This document shows, piece after piece, positions 16,101 to 23,095 of a DNA stretch of 38,023 nt; position 1 is the first letter of the stretch; the number at the start of each line of letters is the position of its first letter. The stretch comes from Alphaproteobacteria bacterium (GTDB taxonomy: Bacteria > Pseudomonadota > Alphaproteobacteria > Puniceispirillales > UBA1172), in NCBI GenBank assembly GCA_024639485.1, contig JAHEII010000003.1, positions 1 through 38,023 on the forward strand. Direction: 5' to 3'. Below the pieces are notes generated by a model, which ran no database searches, had not been told where the DNA came from, and saw only the letters and a program-made list of their open reading frames with translations. Position numbers and translations under genes: made by a program.

Positions 16101-16600
16101 TTAACCGCGAAGGCAGAGAACGTCTGCTCAAGAGCTTTGCTGATGTAAACAGACATTTTGGTGATCTGTTCAAACGGCTATTTAATGGCGGCACGGCTGA
16201 ACTGGTGCTAACCGAAGGCGAAGACCCACTAGAAGCCGGACTGGATATTATGGCCAGCCCGCCCGGGAAAAAGCTGCAATCCCTCTCTTTATTATCTGGT
16301 GGGGAACAGGCATTGACCGCATTGGCGCTGATTTTTGCTGTCTTTCTGACTAATCCGGCACCTGTCTGTATTTTGGATGAGGTTGATGCCCCGCTTGATG
16401 ACCGTAATGTGAGCCGATTCTGTGCCATGATTGATGAAATATCAGCTGAAACCGACACCCGATTTATTGTTGTTACCCATCATCGCCTGACAATGGCACA
16501 AATGGATCGGCTATTTGGGGTGACGATGCAACAGAAAGGCATTAGTCAGGTTGTGTCTGTTGATTTGCAAACAGCTGAAAAATACAAACAATCTGCCTGA
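13175..16600 (+). CDS. smc: Chromosome segregation ATPase SMC
   Basis: Condensin ATPase that organises and helps segregate the chromosome, normally with ScpA and ScpB (not in this window). Of 1141 residues, the N-terminal head has Walker A GPNGCGKSN (31-39). Long coiled coils run from about 165-500 and 630-930 around a hinge at about 505-620. The C-terminal head has the ABC signature SLLSGGEQAL (Ser1041) and Walker B CILDEVD (Asp1068, Glu1069), then a D-loop and VVTHH. The start is a TTG at 13175: MAFTHLKITGFKSF matches the expected SMC N-terminus and no ATG fits. The ribosome site is weak. The coiled coils are rich in Ala, Gln, Asp and Glu, normal for the family. Confidence 0.97.
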   Translation: MAFTHLKITGFKSFAEPEEVTIDAGLTGIVGPNGCGKSNIVEAMRWLMGETSAKSMRGGELDDVIFAGTANRPARNFAEVTLYIDNSDAIITAYANEDKLEVSRRLDRGKGSTYRINGKPVRGRDVQLLFADLATGSRSHGIVSQGRVGALINAKPTERRGLLEEAANTKGLQHRRHEANLRLNTAERNLTRVDDVLTQMDEQKASLSKQARQAARYRSIADRIRMAEAQLLDSRYRLEQSHLHTAEADDRESKRIVAEATTTVSEAARILQSATEALPPLRQRNAEVMAEKQRLDMAMADISKEEDRIKQQTSDAQTRLAQIISDIDRETQLQTDATSALEQLRQEENELKASEQDEQPDLATAQEDRAKARDLANKTETELADITARFHAADRDQTTLERQRDDMRRRLDDVSAKSSALDVTSLTQSRDAASQALNAAEKAANDAITKREKAMADQDILQETTQQSRDAANEADALERRITGEIDALASLLVDQNADQNGPAVSTMITIRDGMEQALAAVLAESLSLPVGKGGDGYWRQDLDPAITADVPASTTPLLQYLDVPDVLMPALSGVGVAPDADTAITIQPKLKPGQMITTSAGGCWRWDGYIKLPGAAASTAERLRHEARHKELLSQIDAIRADAASARDKADAASLSVREAEAHIANLREQERQAQQQVLHTTRQFEQAQAALVAAETQKDNLASSATELTDSLKQVETDLAALPSRDELATQLQAKQLETDQARAQLAEAMSAENTIMRSREQRQQKLRDITRNLDSWTKRYDGTFSRLAELKQRQDHVAQELEKMKEQPGLLVEKRDALAEAIAASTEQVRQAGDQLASAETAQNTAGANHRTSEAGLAQAREKMIRKEGELAVVQKAIEETVNRIREKLDTTPDKLADITGNSDPDTIPDHSQINMLEGRLERLLRERDNIGPVNLRADLEMAEVEERMIELTTERDDLVKAIATLRDAINQLNREGRERLLKSFADVNRHFGDLFKRLFNGGTAELVLTEGEDPLEAGLDIMASPPGKKLQSLSLLSGGEQALTALALIFAVFLTNPAPVCILDEVDAPLDDRNVSRFCAMIDEISAETDTRFIVVTHHRLTMAQMDRLFGVTMQQKGISQVVSVDLQTAEKYKQSA

Positions 16601-16669
16601 TTCTGGCCTGCTGGGACTATTTGCCTCAGCATATGCCGGATATTGGTTAAAATCTCCTTTTATGATCAC

Positions 16670-16698
16670 TTGACATAATGGTGCTGTAATCATACTTT
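16670..16698 (+). promoter_or_regulatory. Candidate sigma-70 promoter of the F0 ATP synthase operon
   Basis: A perfect -35 TTGACA (16670-16675) is followed after exactly 17 bases by TACTTT (16693-16698), a weak -10. It sits between smc and atpI, where an operon promoter is needed. Confidence 0.5.
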
Positions 16699-16702
16699 GC
16701 AA

Positions 16703-16736
16703 GCGCAAATAGACAGTATCTGTATATGGCTTGCGC
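16703..16736 (+). promoter_or_regulatory. Structured 5' leader upstream of atpI
   Basis: GCGCAA (16703-16708) pairs with TTGCGC (16731-16736). Inside lies a smaller hairpin, ACAG-TAT-CTGT (16713-16723). If transcription starts near 16705, the structure would form at the mRNA 5' end and could stabilise the transcript. Confidence 0.35.
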
Positions 16737-16828
16737 CTAACGGATAGATGCTGTTTAAGTTATATTTAATTGGAACGGAATACTGCGAAAGGATAGCTAT
16801 CATCACCAATAAGCCCAAGCAGGGGTCG

Positions 16829-17182
16829 GTGGCTAATGATGATAATAACAAAGACAGTTTGGACAAACGTATTGGTCAAGCTGAACATCATCACGCCAAT
16901 CCAGAAAAAGCTCACCGTTCGAGAGCACGAATGCCCGCTGACGCCATGGCATTAATCGGCCGCATAGCAACCGAACTGGTTGCAGGTATAGCAGTCGGAA
17001 CATTTATCGGATGGATGCTTGATCAATGGCTTGGAACATTGCCTCTGTTTATGATTATCTTATTTTTCTTGGGCGCAATGGCTGGCATGGTAAATATCTG
17101 GAGAATGGCAACAGGCCAAGGGTTAAAATTAGGGTACTTTGATCAACACAGACCAGATCAGAATGATAAAAACCAGAACTGA
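16829..17182 (+). CDS. atpI: ATP synthase protein I (AtpI)
   Basis: Small membrane protein thought to assist c-ring assembly or Mg2+ supply for the F0 sector. About 45 polar, His- and Lys-rich residues precede two transmembrane helices in the region ALIGRIATELVAGIAVGTFI to GAMAGMVNIW, the AtpI/F0F1-ATPase subunit I pattern. I place the start at the GTG at 16829 because AGGGG lies just upstream and it gives a normal length of 117 residues. An in-frame ATG at 16748 would add 27 residues with no good ribosome site and would run into the leader hairpin. First gene of the F0 operon, 44 bases before atpB. Confidence 0.85.
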   Translation: MANDDNNKDSLDKRIGQAEHHHANPEKAHRSRARMPADAMALIGRIATELVAGIAVGTFIGWMLDQWLGTLPLFMIILFFLGAMAGMVNIWRMATGQGLKLGYFDQHRPDQNDKNQN

Positions 17183-17226
17183 CTGTATAATCATAGCACC
17201 ACAAGACAGGATAATGAGGAAAGAAC

Positions 17227-17970
17227 ATGCACTCACCGGTTGAGCAATTTACCATCAAATCCCTGATGCAGCTTGAGCTGTTCGGATATGATGTTTCATT
17301 TTCCAATTCTGCCTTATTCATGATGCTGGCAGTTATTGTCAGCACCTTGTTCCTCACCTTTGCCATGCGCGGCCGAAACATGGTTCCCGGCCGTATGCAG
17401 GGCGCCGCCGAAATGATGTATGAGTTTATTTCAGACATGGTTAGCGGCACCGTCGGTAGCGAAGGCCGGCCGTATTTCCCGTTTATCTTCACCCTGTTTG
17501 TGTTTCTTCTATTCGGAAACATGCTAGGGCTTATTCCGTATTCATACACATTTACTAGCCAGATTGTTGTGACATTTGTTCTGGCGTTATTCATTTTTAT
17601 CGGTGTAACGCTAATTGCTATTTTCAAGCATGGCACTCATTTCCTGACATTCTTTGTGCCGCCCGGTGCACCAAAGGTTCTGATCCCGTTTCTTATTATC
17701 ATCGAAGTCGTATCCTATTTTGTTCGCCCGGTTAGCCTTTCTGTCCGACTATTTGCCAATATGCTGGCCGGTCATACCATGCTGAAAGTGTTTGCCGGCC
17801 TGGCCGTGATGATCAGCGGTGCTGGCGGTGTTTATGCGCCGGGTGCTATTCTGCCATTTCTTGCCTTGGTTGGCCTGACCGGACTGGAAGTCCTGGTCGC
17901 CGCGCTTCAGGCATATGTGTTCACTATTCTGACCTGCATGTATCTTAATGATGCTATTCATCTTCACTAA
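17227..17970 (+). CDS. atpB: ATP synthase F0 subunit a
   Basis: Stator membrane subunit that forms the two proton half-channels against the c-ring. The 247-residue protein has five or six membrane helices. It carries the invariant Arg174 in VSLSVRLFANMLAGH, the family-defining motif, and GNMLGLIPYSYTFTSQI at 98-114. AGGA (17217-17220) precedes the start. Downstream, a 5-bp hairpin (CGGAA/TTCCG, 17977-17992) lies before the strong atpE ribosome site. Confidence 0.97.
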   Translation: MHSPVEQFTIKSLMQLELFGYDVSFSNSALFMMLAVIVSTLFLTFAMRGRNMVPGRMQGAAEMMYEFISDMVSGTVGSEGRPYFPFIFTLFVFLLFGNMLGLIPYSYTFTSQIVVTFVLALFIFIGVTLIAIFKHGTHFLTFFVPPGAPKVLIPFLIIIEVVSYFVRPVSLSVRLFANMLAGHTMLKVFAGLAVMISGAGGVYAPGAILPFLALVGLTGLEVLVAALQAYVFTILTCMYLNDAIHLH

Positions 17971-18046
17971 GACATGCGGAAAACGAATTCCGTTGAAAGG
18001 CGGATTGTTACCCTTAACTCTAAATCAGTAACGGAAGGAAAAATCC

Positions 18047-18274
18047 ATGGAAGCTGAAGCAGCAAAACTCATCGGTGCCGGTATCGCCGTACTCCCTCTT
18101 TTGGGCGTTGGTATTGGTATTGGTAATATCTTCTCATCACTGGTCAACTCGATTGCCCGCAACCCATCTGCACGTAATGACGTGTTTGGCATCGGTATTC
18201 TGGGCTTTGCCCTGACCGAAGCGATTGCGTTGTTTGCTCTCGTTGTTGCCCTGTTGCTTCTGTTCGTATTTTAA
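18047..18274 (+). CDS. atpE: ATP synthase F0 subunit c
   Basis: Proteolipid that assembles into the rotating c-ring. Its 75 residues form two membrane helices: a glycine-rich one with [15 protein letters not shown], the polar loop ARNPSAR (38-44), and the second with the proton-carrying Glu58 in [18 protein letters not shown]. No extra polar Na+-site residues are obvious, so it is probably a proton enzyme. The ribosome site GGAAGGA is strong, as expected for a subunit needed in many copies. The stop codon lies in the loop of a long hairpin that could set the 3' end or stability of the message. Confidence 0.98.
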   Translation: MEAEAAKLIGAGIAVLPLLGVGIGIGNIFSSLVNSIARNPSARNDVFGIGILGFALTEAIALFALVVALLLLFVF

Positions 18275-18285
18275 TACGAATAGAA
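18258..18285 (+). other. 12-bp hairpin with the atpE stop codon in its loop
   Basis: Bases 18258-18269 pair with 18274-18285 over 12 positions (one G-U) around the loop TTTA. The atpE stop TAA (18272-18274) sits at the loop and top of the stem. What follows is A-rich (AACAATATAAG), not a U-tract, so this is not a standard terminator. An mRNA-stabilising or partial-termination role that favours subunit c is plausible. Confidence 0.65.
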
Positions 18286-18331
18286 ACAATATAAGACAGA
18301 CACTTTAAGCCATAGATCAGGGATTCGCGTC

Positions 18332-18970
18332 ATGAAACCATCAGGTCAGACGGAACCGCGTCAAAACAAACCTTACCTTAACGGCCTGCTGGCCGGTAGC
18401 ATTGTCATGACTGTGTCACATGTTGCGTTTTCTCATGTTGCCTTGGCAGCATCGGAAAAAAGTGAGGGAAGCGGCGGTCTGCCCCAGCTGGATTTCTCTA
18501 CATGGCCGACCCAGATCTTCTGGCTTGGAGTGAGCTTTCTGTTAGCCTATCTGCTCATGTGGCGTCTAGTTGTTCCACGCATTGGATCAGTACTAGAAGA
18601 ACGCCACAACCGCATCGAAGACGATTTGCGGCGCGCAAGACAGGCTTCTGATGATGCTGAGCAGGCTCGCATGGCTTTTGAAGCTATGCTGGCAAGCGCC
18701 CGTAACGATGCGAGTGAAACCACACGCAAAGCTACGGAAAGCATCAGGAAAAAAATGGACCGTAAAATGGAAACGGCCAATGCTAATATGGCCAAGAAAA
18801 TGGCATCTGCAGAAGCAGATATCGCCACTGCCAGACAAGCGGCACTTAAAGACGTTTCCGATATTGCGGCATCATCTGCGATTGATGTTGTTAGCCAGCT
18901 GACCGGCCTCAAGGTGAATAAAACCGATGCTAAGAAGCAGGTAAAACAAGCCGAAAAAGCAATCGCATAA
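18332..18970 (+). CDS. ATP synthase F0 subunit b' (AtpF2/AtpG type)
   Basis: Second b-type peripheral stalk subunit, typical of alphaproteobacteria and phototrophs with b/b' heterodimers. Of 212 residues, the first 40 are signal-like and hydrophobic, ending in VALAAS. A single membrane helix near PTQIFWLGVSFLLAYLLMW (60-78) and a long charged coiled coil (85-185) follow. LPQLDFSTWPTQIFW is the b' hallmark. The N-terminal hydrophobic stretch may be a cleaved signal or a second helix. AGGGA precedes the ATG. It is followed by atpF after 27 bases. Confidence 0.93.
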   Translation: MKPSGQTEPRQNKPYLNGLLAGSIVMTVSHVAFSHVALAASEKSEGSGGLPQLDFSTWPTQIFWLGVSFLLAYLLMWRLVVPRIGSVLEERHNRIEDDLRRARQASDDAEQARMAFEAMLASARNDASETTRKATESIRKKMDRKMETANANMAKKMASAEADIATARQAALKDVSDIAASSAIDVVSQLTGLKVNKTDAKKQVKQAEKAIA

Positions 18971-18997
18971 ATACAGCATTAACTGGAGGACGTTGAC

Positions 18998-19498
18998 ATG
19001 GCGGCAGGACCTGGCGGACCAATGATTGATGAAAGCCTTTGGGTAGCGATTTCTTTCGGGGTATTCGTTGCTCTGGTTTGGAAAAAAGCGGGATCAGCGA
19101 TTTCCGCCGCGCTGGATAAGCGGACAGAAGATATCCGCAAGAATCTGGATGAAGCCAAAGCACTTCGTGAAGAAGCACAGGTAGAACTGCAAAAATACCA
19201 GCGGCTTCAGCGTGAAGCATCTGATCAAGCCGCTGAGATTATTTCCAATGCGGAAAAAGCCGCGTTTCAAATAGAAGAAAACGCTAAAGTCAGCGCCGAA
19301 GCCAGCATCAAACGCCGCAAGGATCAGGCCGAATCCAAAATCAAGGCACTGGAAGCCGAAGCCATGGCAGAAATCCGCAATCGCGCGGCTGAACTGGCAA
19401 CAGTGGCGGCGGCTAGCATCATTTCTGATAACATGGATAAAGCCGCATCAAATAAATTGCTCAAAGCTGATATCGCGTCTATCAAATCCATCAATTAA
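18998..19498 (+). CDS. atpF: ATP synthase F0 subunit b
   Basis: Peripheral stalk subunit linking F0 to F1. The 166-residue protein has a short N-terminus, one membrane helix (ESLWVAISFGVFVALVW, 13-29) and an elongated charged helix rich in Ala, Glu and Lys that dimerises with b'. The GGAGG ribosome site is strong. It is the last gene of the F0 operon; delta, alpha, gamma, beta and epsilon must be elsewhere, as is usual in this class. Confidence 0.95.
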   Translation: MAAGPGGPMIDESLWVAISFGVFVALVWKKAGSAISAALDKRTEDIRKNLDEAKALREEAQVELQKYQRLQREASDQAAEIISNAEKAAFQIEENAKVSAEASIKRRKDQAESKIKALEAEAMAEIRNRAAELATVAAASIISDNMDKAASNKLLKADIASIKSIN

Positions 19499-19516
19499 AT
19501 TGATATATTGATACGG

Positions 19517-19542
19517 TATGCCCCCCTAGCTATGGGGGCATA
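19517..19542 (+). terminator. Hairpin terminator after atpF
   Basis: TATGCCCCC (19517-19525) and GGGGGCATA (19534-19542) form a perfect 9-bp stem with an 8-nt loop, 18 bases after the atpF stop. The pyrimidine-rich stretch CTTTCTTTTCT begins about 14 bases later, so it resembles a terminator with a displaced U-tract. It may also act on the convergent lipoprotein transcript. Confidence 0.6.
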
Positions 19543-19601
19543 AATCCCGAAACATCTTTCTTTTCTAAATCTGGCCGGTGATATCCGGTATATTACCATT
19601 T

Positions 19602-19615
19602 ACCGATTATTCGGT
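19602..19615 (-). terminator. Hairpin with the lipoprotein-gene stop codon in its loop
   Basis: In the minus-strand transcript ACCGA-ATAA-TCGGT forms a perfect 5-bp stem whose loop is the TAA stop plus one base. No U-tract follows. Confidence 0.4.
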
Positions 19616-20104
19616 TTCGGCGGCGCGCCCTAATGCCAGCACGACTCTATGCCCATCGGGAACATCCAGACGGTATTTTAAATCTGGCTGTGATAAATCC
19701 ATGCCATCTTTAAAATTGCCTTTGTCTGCAAATGTCTCACGACTGACAACGTTATCATTTTCATCAATGATGGCGGCCGTTACATAAAACTCCGTGAGTT
19801 CGATATTACTACCGGTGGTCATATCACGGCGCAATAACACATTCATGAATATCCGGGTGTCCGTATAACCATCACGGGCAACACATTGGCTAGTAATCCC
19901 GTTAAACCGAAGCTTGACCAATTGCCCCAATTTTGAGCCAATAACAAAGCTTTCTTCTGCGCCATTGGCGGCGCTAATTGGGGGGCATTGTCCATATTCC
20001 GGTTCAAATGCGCTACATCCTATTAATCCGGCCATAATACCGGCCGCAAGAAGCGGTTTTGTCATCCGGCTGAATATTTGCTTTGTTTGTAAGTATGATC
20101 GCAT
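19607..20104 (-). CDS. Putative lipoprotein of unknown function
   Basis: A 165-residue protein with a lipoprotein signal: hydrophobic [14 protein letters not shown] with the lipobox Cys at residue 30 (LIGC), so it is probably anchored in the outer membrane or periplasm. The mature part is beta-rich and contains two further cysteines (GQCPP near 40 and TSQCVA near 74) that may form a disulfide. It recalls a common alphaproteobacterial lipoprotein family with a CP-x-V start, but I cannot name it. The ATG at 20104 has a fair AGGG site; an internal ATG at 20065 would give a shorter signal and has none. It lies between atpF (convergent) and ispH (divergent). Confidence 0.75.
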   Translation of the reverse strand: MRSYLQTKQIFSRMTKPLLAAGIMAGLIGCSAFEPEYGQCPPISAANGAEESFVIGSKLGQLVKLRFNGITSQCVARDGYTDTRIFMNVLLRRDMTTGSNIELTEFYVTAAIIDENDNVVSRETFADKGNFKDGMDLSQPDLKYRLDVPDGHRVVLALGRAAETE

Positions 20105-20199
20105 TATGTTTGCCCTTTATTACACTGTTATATGCACTATACGCCTTTATGGCTGTGTTTCAAGTTGACCAAATTCAAAACTTCAAGCAGAACATAATC

Positions 20200-21159
20200 A
20201 TGACTGAAGATTTTACAAATAATAGCATGAAAACCATCATCCTTGCCGAACCCAGAGGATTTTGCGCCGGTGTTGATCGGGCGGTTCGTATTGTTGAAGA
20301 ATCGCTGAATAAATTTGGCGCCCCTGTTTATGTCCGGCATGAAATTGTTCATAACAAACATGTGGTCAATCGTCTGGCGGCGATGGGAGCTGTGTTTGTC
20401 GAAGAACTAGACGATATCCCGGATGGCGAACATGTGGTGTTTTCAGCGCATGGTGTGGCCAAAGCGGTTGTGGATGAAGCCGCTAGACGCAATATGATTG
20501 CGGTTGATGCGACCTGTCCTCTGGTCACTAAAGTCCATGTTGAGGCCACGCGGCATCATGAGGATGGCGCGCATATTTTGCTGATCGGGCATGCCGGCCA
20601 CCCCGAAGTCAAAGGCACAATGGGGCAAGTTAAACCTGACGCTATGACGCTGATAGAAACGGTTGCCGATGCAAGAGCCATCATGCCAGCCGACCCCAGC
20701 CAGCTGGCCTATGCGACCCAGACAACATTATCTGTGGATGACACAGCTGAAATCATTGCTGTCTTGCGTGAACGGTTTCCATCTATTAAGGGACCCCGTG
20801 GCGAAGACATCTGTTATGCCACCACCAACCGGCAACAAGCTGTTAAAGATATTGCTGATCAGTCTGATCTGGTGCTGGTTATCGGGGCTGAAAACTCATC
20901 CAATTCAAAACGGCTGGTTGAGGTCGCTGAGCGATTTGGGGCAAAACAGGCCATGCTTATTGCCAATGCCGATGCTATCACTTGGCCGCTTGTTGATCAG
21001 GCGGCAGCCATTGGCATTACCGCTGGTGCATCCGCGCCCGAAGAATTGGTCGAAGACGTGATTGCCGCGATTGCCAACCGCTATCAAATCACCATTAAAC
21101 GCCATGTATCCACAACGGAAACAGTAACGTTTAATATTCCATCCGTTTTGAGATCATAA
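20200..21159 (+). CDS. ispH: 4-hydroxy-3-methylbut-2-enyl diphosphate reductase IspH
   Basis: Last enzyme of the MEP isoprenoid pathway, reducing HMBPP to IPP and DMAPP with a 4Fe-4S cluster. Counting from the chosen start, the three cluster cysteines are Cys22 (FCAGVDRAV), Cys106 ([11 protein letters not shown]) and Cys205 ([10 protein letters not shown]). [16 protein letters not shown] and [10 protein letters not shown] carry substrate-binding residues, and [15 protein letters not shown] is typical. The ATG at 20200 avoids overlap with the divergent lipoprotein gene; an ATG at 20227 ([12 protein letters not shown]) matches most homologues equally well. It heads the ispH-thrB-rnhA group; thrB follows after 4 bases. 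Confidence 0.96.
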   Translation: MTEDFTNNSMKTIILAEPRGFCAGVDRAVRIVEESLNKFGAPVYVRHEIVHNKHVVNRLAAMGAVFVEELDDIPDGEHVVFSAHGVAKAVVDEAARRNMIAVDATCPLVTKVHVEATRHHEDGAHILLIGHAGHPEVKGTMGQVKPDAMTLIETVADARAIMPADPSQLAYATQTTLSVDDTAEIIAVLRERFPSIKGPRGEDICYATTNRQQAVKDIADQSDLVLVIGAENSSNSKRLVEVAERFGAKQAMLIANADAITWPLVDQAAAIGITAGASAPEELVEDVIAAIANRYQITIKRHVSTTETVTFNIPSVLRS

Positions 21160-21163
21160 TTCC

Positions 21164-22135
21164 ATGGCCGTTTATACCATCATCACCGATGCGATGATCG
21201 ACCGCTTGCTGTTGCAATATGATATCGGCAAGCACCGCGCCTTAACCGGCATCACGCAAGGTGTTGAAAACACAAATTACAAACTGGAAACAGATCAGGG
21301 GCATTATATCCTGACCATTTACGAAAAACGGGTTGATCCGGCGGATTTGCCTTTTTTTATTAATCTGAAAACCCATCTGGCCGAACAGGGCTATCCCTGC
21401 CCAACCCCGGTTAGAGCTAATGACGGCTATGTTTTGCAAAAAATTCAGGGCAAATCCATGGCTATCGTCAGTTTTCTGAACGGAACGTTTACCGCATCGC
21501 CAGAACCGCCACATTGTCATGCGGCAGGCGCCGTTCTAGCCGATATGCATCTTAAGGGGGCGCATTTTGATATGCAGCGGCCAAATGCGTTGGGAAAGCA
21601 GGCATGGCGGCCATTAGTCGAACAGATTAAAGATGATGTGGCACATACGGATCATTCGGATCAGATGCCACAGATAGAAAACTGGCTCACCGGTATTGAG
21701 CAAAACTGGCCTGATCGCTTACCGCAAGGCGTGATTCATGGTGATCTGTTTCCGGATAATGTGTTGTTTGATCATACTACCATCACCGGCGTTATTGATT
21801 TCTATTTTGCCTGTCAGGATATGCTGGCCTATGATCTGGCGGTAATGATCAATGCGTGGTGCTTTGATCAATCGCAACGGTTTAATCCGGATAAAGCAAA
21901 GGCATTGATCACCGGCTACACATCCAACCGGTCATTACAGGATGATGAGCGCAAGGCAATGCTAGTGCTGGCTAGAGGAGCAGCGTTGCGGTTTTATCTC
22001 ACCCGTCTTTATGACTGGATTCACACACCAGCTGACGCGCAGGTAAAACCACATAATCCTGATGATTACTGGCATCGGCTTATGTTCCTGCATAGCATGG
22101 ATGATTCGGCAGAAATTGGTGTTTCACATGCATGA
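21164..22135 (+). CDS. thrB: Homoserine kinase (ThrB, APH-fold type)
   Basis: Phosphorylates homoserine for threonine synthesis. The 323-residue protein is the aminoglycoside-phosphotransferase-like ThrB found in alphaproteobacteria, not the GHMP type. The start of the kinase fold is [11 protein letters not shown]. The catalytic loop is [14 protein letters not shown] with Asp194, and the metal-binding segment is [19 protein letters not shown] with Asp212. Its product is used by ThrC, encoded about 6 kb away on the other strand. The stop overlaps the likely rnhA start. Confidence 0.95.
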   Translation: MAVYTIITDAMIDRLLLQYDIGKHRALTGITQGVENTNYKLETDQGHYILTIYEKRVDPADLPFFINLKTHLAEQGYPCPTPVRANDGYVLQKIQGKSMAIVSFLNGTFTASPEPPHCHAAGAVLADMHLKGAHFDMQRPNALGKQAWRPLVEQIKDDVAHTDHSDQMPQIENWLTGIEQNWPDRLPQGVIHGDLFPDNVLFDHTTITGVIDFYFACQDMLAYDLAVMINAWCFDQSQRFNPDKAKALITGYTSNRSLQDDERKAMLVLARGAALRFYLTRLYDWIHTPADAQVKPHNPDDYWHRLMFLHSMDDSAEIGVSHA

Positions 22136-22601
22136 ACAGATGAATGATCAAGCCAATGATAAGGTGCTATATATCTATACCGATGGGGCTTGTCTGGGCA
22201 ATCCGGGACCCGGCGGCTGGGGTGCTATACTAGTCTGGCAAGGTCAGGAAAAAGAACTGGCAGGCGGCGCGGCGGATACAACCAACAACCGGATGGAACT
22301 AATGGCCGCTATTCGCGCATTAGAAGCGGTTAGCAGGCAAGTCCCCATCATACTAGTATCCGATAGCGTCTATGTTCGTGACGGGATCACAAAATGGATA
22401 CATGGATGGCGCAAGAATGGCTGGAAAAATGCAAATAAAAAGCCGGTAGCCAATCAGGATTTATGGCAGGAACTTGATACACTCAGCCAGCCATTTGATA
22501 TTACATGGGAATGGGTCAAAGGCCATTCCGGTCATCCCATGAATGAACGCTGTGATCAATTAGCCAGAGCAGAAGCAGAACATATTCGTTCGCCGCTATA
22601 A
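22128..22601 (+). CDS. rnhA: Ribonuclease HI
   Basis: Cleaves RNA in RNA-DNA hybrids. Family features are [19 protein letters not shown] with the first catalytic Asp, [16 protein letters not shown] with the Glu, [19 protein letters not shown] with the second Asp, and [19 protein letters not shown] with the fourth acidic residue, so all four active-site carboxylates are present. The ATG at 22128 overlaps the thrB stop by 8 bases; an ATG at 22140 is an alternative. The stop overlaps the convergent peroxiredoxin gene by 6 bases. Confidence 0.96.
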   Translation: MHEQMNDQANDKVLYIYTDGACLGNPGPGGWGAILVWQGQEKELAGGAADTTNNRMELMAAIRALEAVSRQVPIILVSDSVYVRDGITKWIHGWRKNGWKNANKKPVANQDLWQELDTLSQPFDITWEWVKGHSGHPMNERCDQLARAEAEHIRSPL

Positions 22602-23078
22602 TCTTTCCAGCACATATTCTGCTGATGAAACCTCATAAACGGCTGGTTCTTCTTTGTAGATATGCGTCACGATCCTTGATTTTGCCACTAATGCCAGCCG
22701 TGCCGCTCTTTGGCTGCCCAATACCGGCGTGCTAACCACATCAATCCCCAAGGCATGCGCCGCCAGACCATTAGCATCCGCAATCATATCAACTCGGCCA
22801 TCGGCACCGCTTTGTTTGCCCCATGCCGCCATGACATAAATATCATTTACCGACAGACAGCCAATCGCATCAATGCCTTTGGCTTTCAGCGCATCAGCAT
22901 GGGTAATATATCCGGGTAAATGTTTTTCGGAACAGGTCGGGGTAAATGCCCCCGGAACCGCAATCAGAATAACCGTTTTATCCTGTCCCCATTCGGCCAG
23001 GCTTGTTTCAACGACTTTGCCATCACGTTTGATATGAACCATGGCATCCGGCAAAGACTGTCCGACAGCAATTGTCAT
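22596..23078 (-). CDS. Prx5-type peroxiredoxin
   Basis: Thiol peroxidase that reduces H2O2 and alkyl peroxides, with glutathione/glutaredoxin or thioredoxin as likely reductant. The 160-residue protein has the peroxidatic Cys49 in [16 protein letters not shown], the Prx5/AHP1 signature, then [18 protein letters not shown]. It has no signal peptide, so it is cytoplasmic. A good AGGAG precedes the ATG. It is convergent with rnhA, sharing 6 bases, and lies just downstream of the DsbD/ScsB-like gene on the same strand (17 bases), which hints at a shared redox-stress role. Confidence 0.93.
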   Translation of the reverse strand: MTIAVGQSLPDAMVHIKRDGKVVETSLAEWGQDKTVILIAVPGAFTPTCSEKHLPGYITHADALKAKGIDAIGCLSVNDIYVMAAWGKQSGADGRVDMIADANGLAAHALGIDVVSTPVLGSQRAARLALVAKSRIVTHIYKEEPAVYEVSSAEYVLERL

Positions 23079-23095
23079 TATTATTCTCCTGATTG

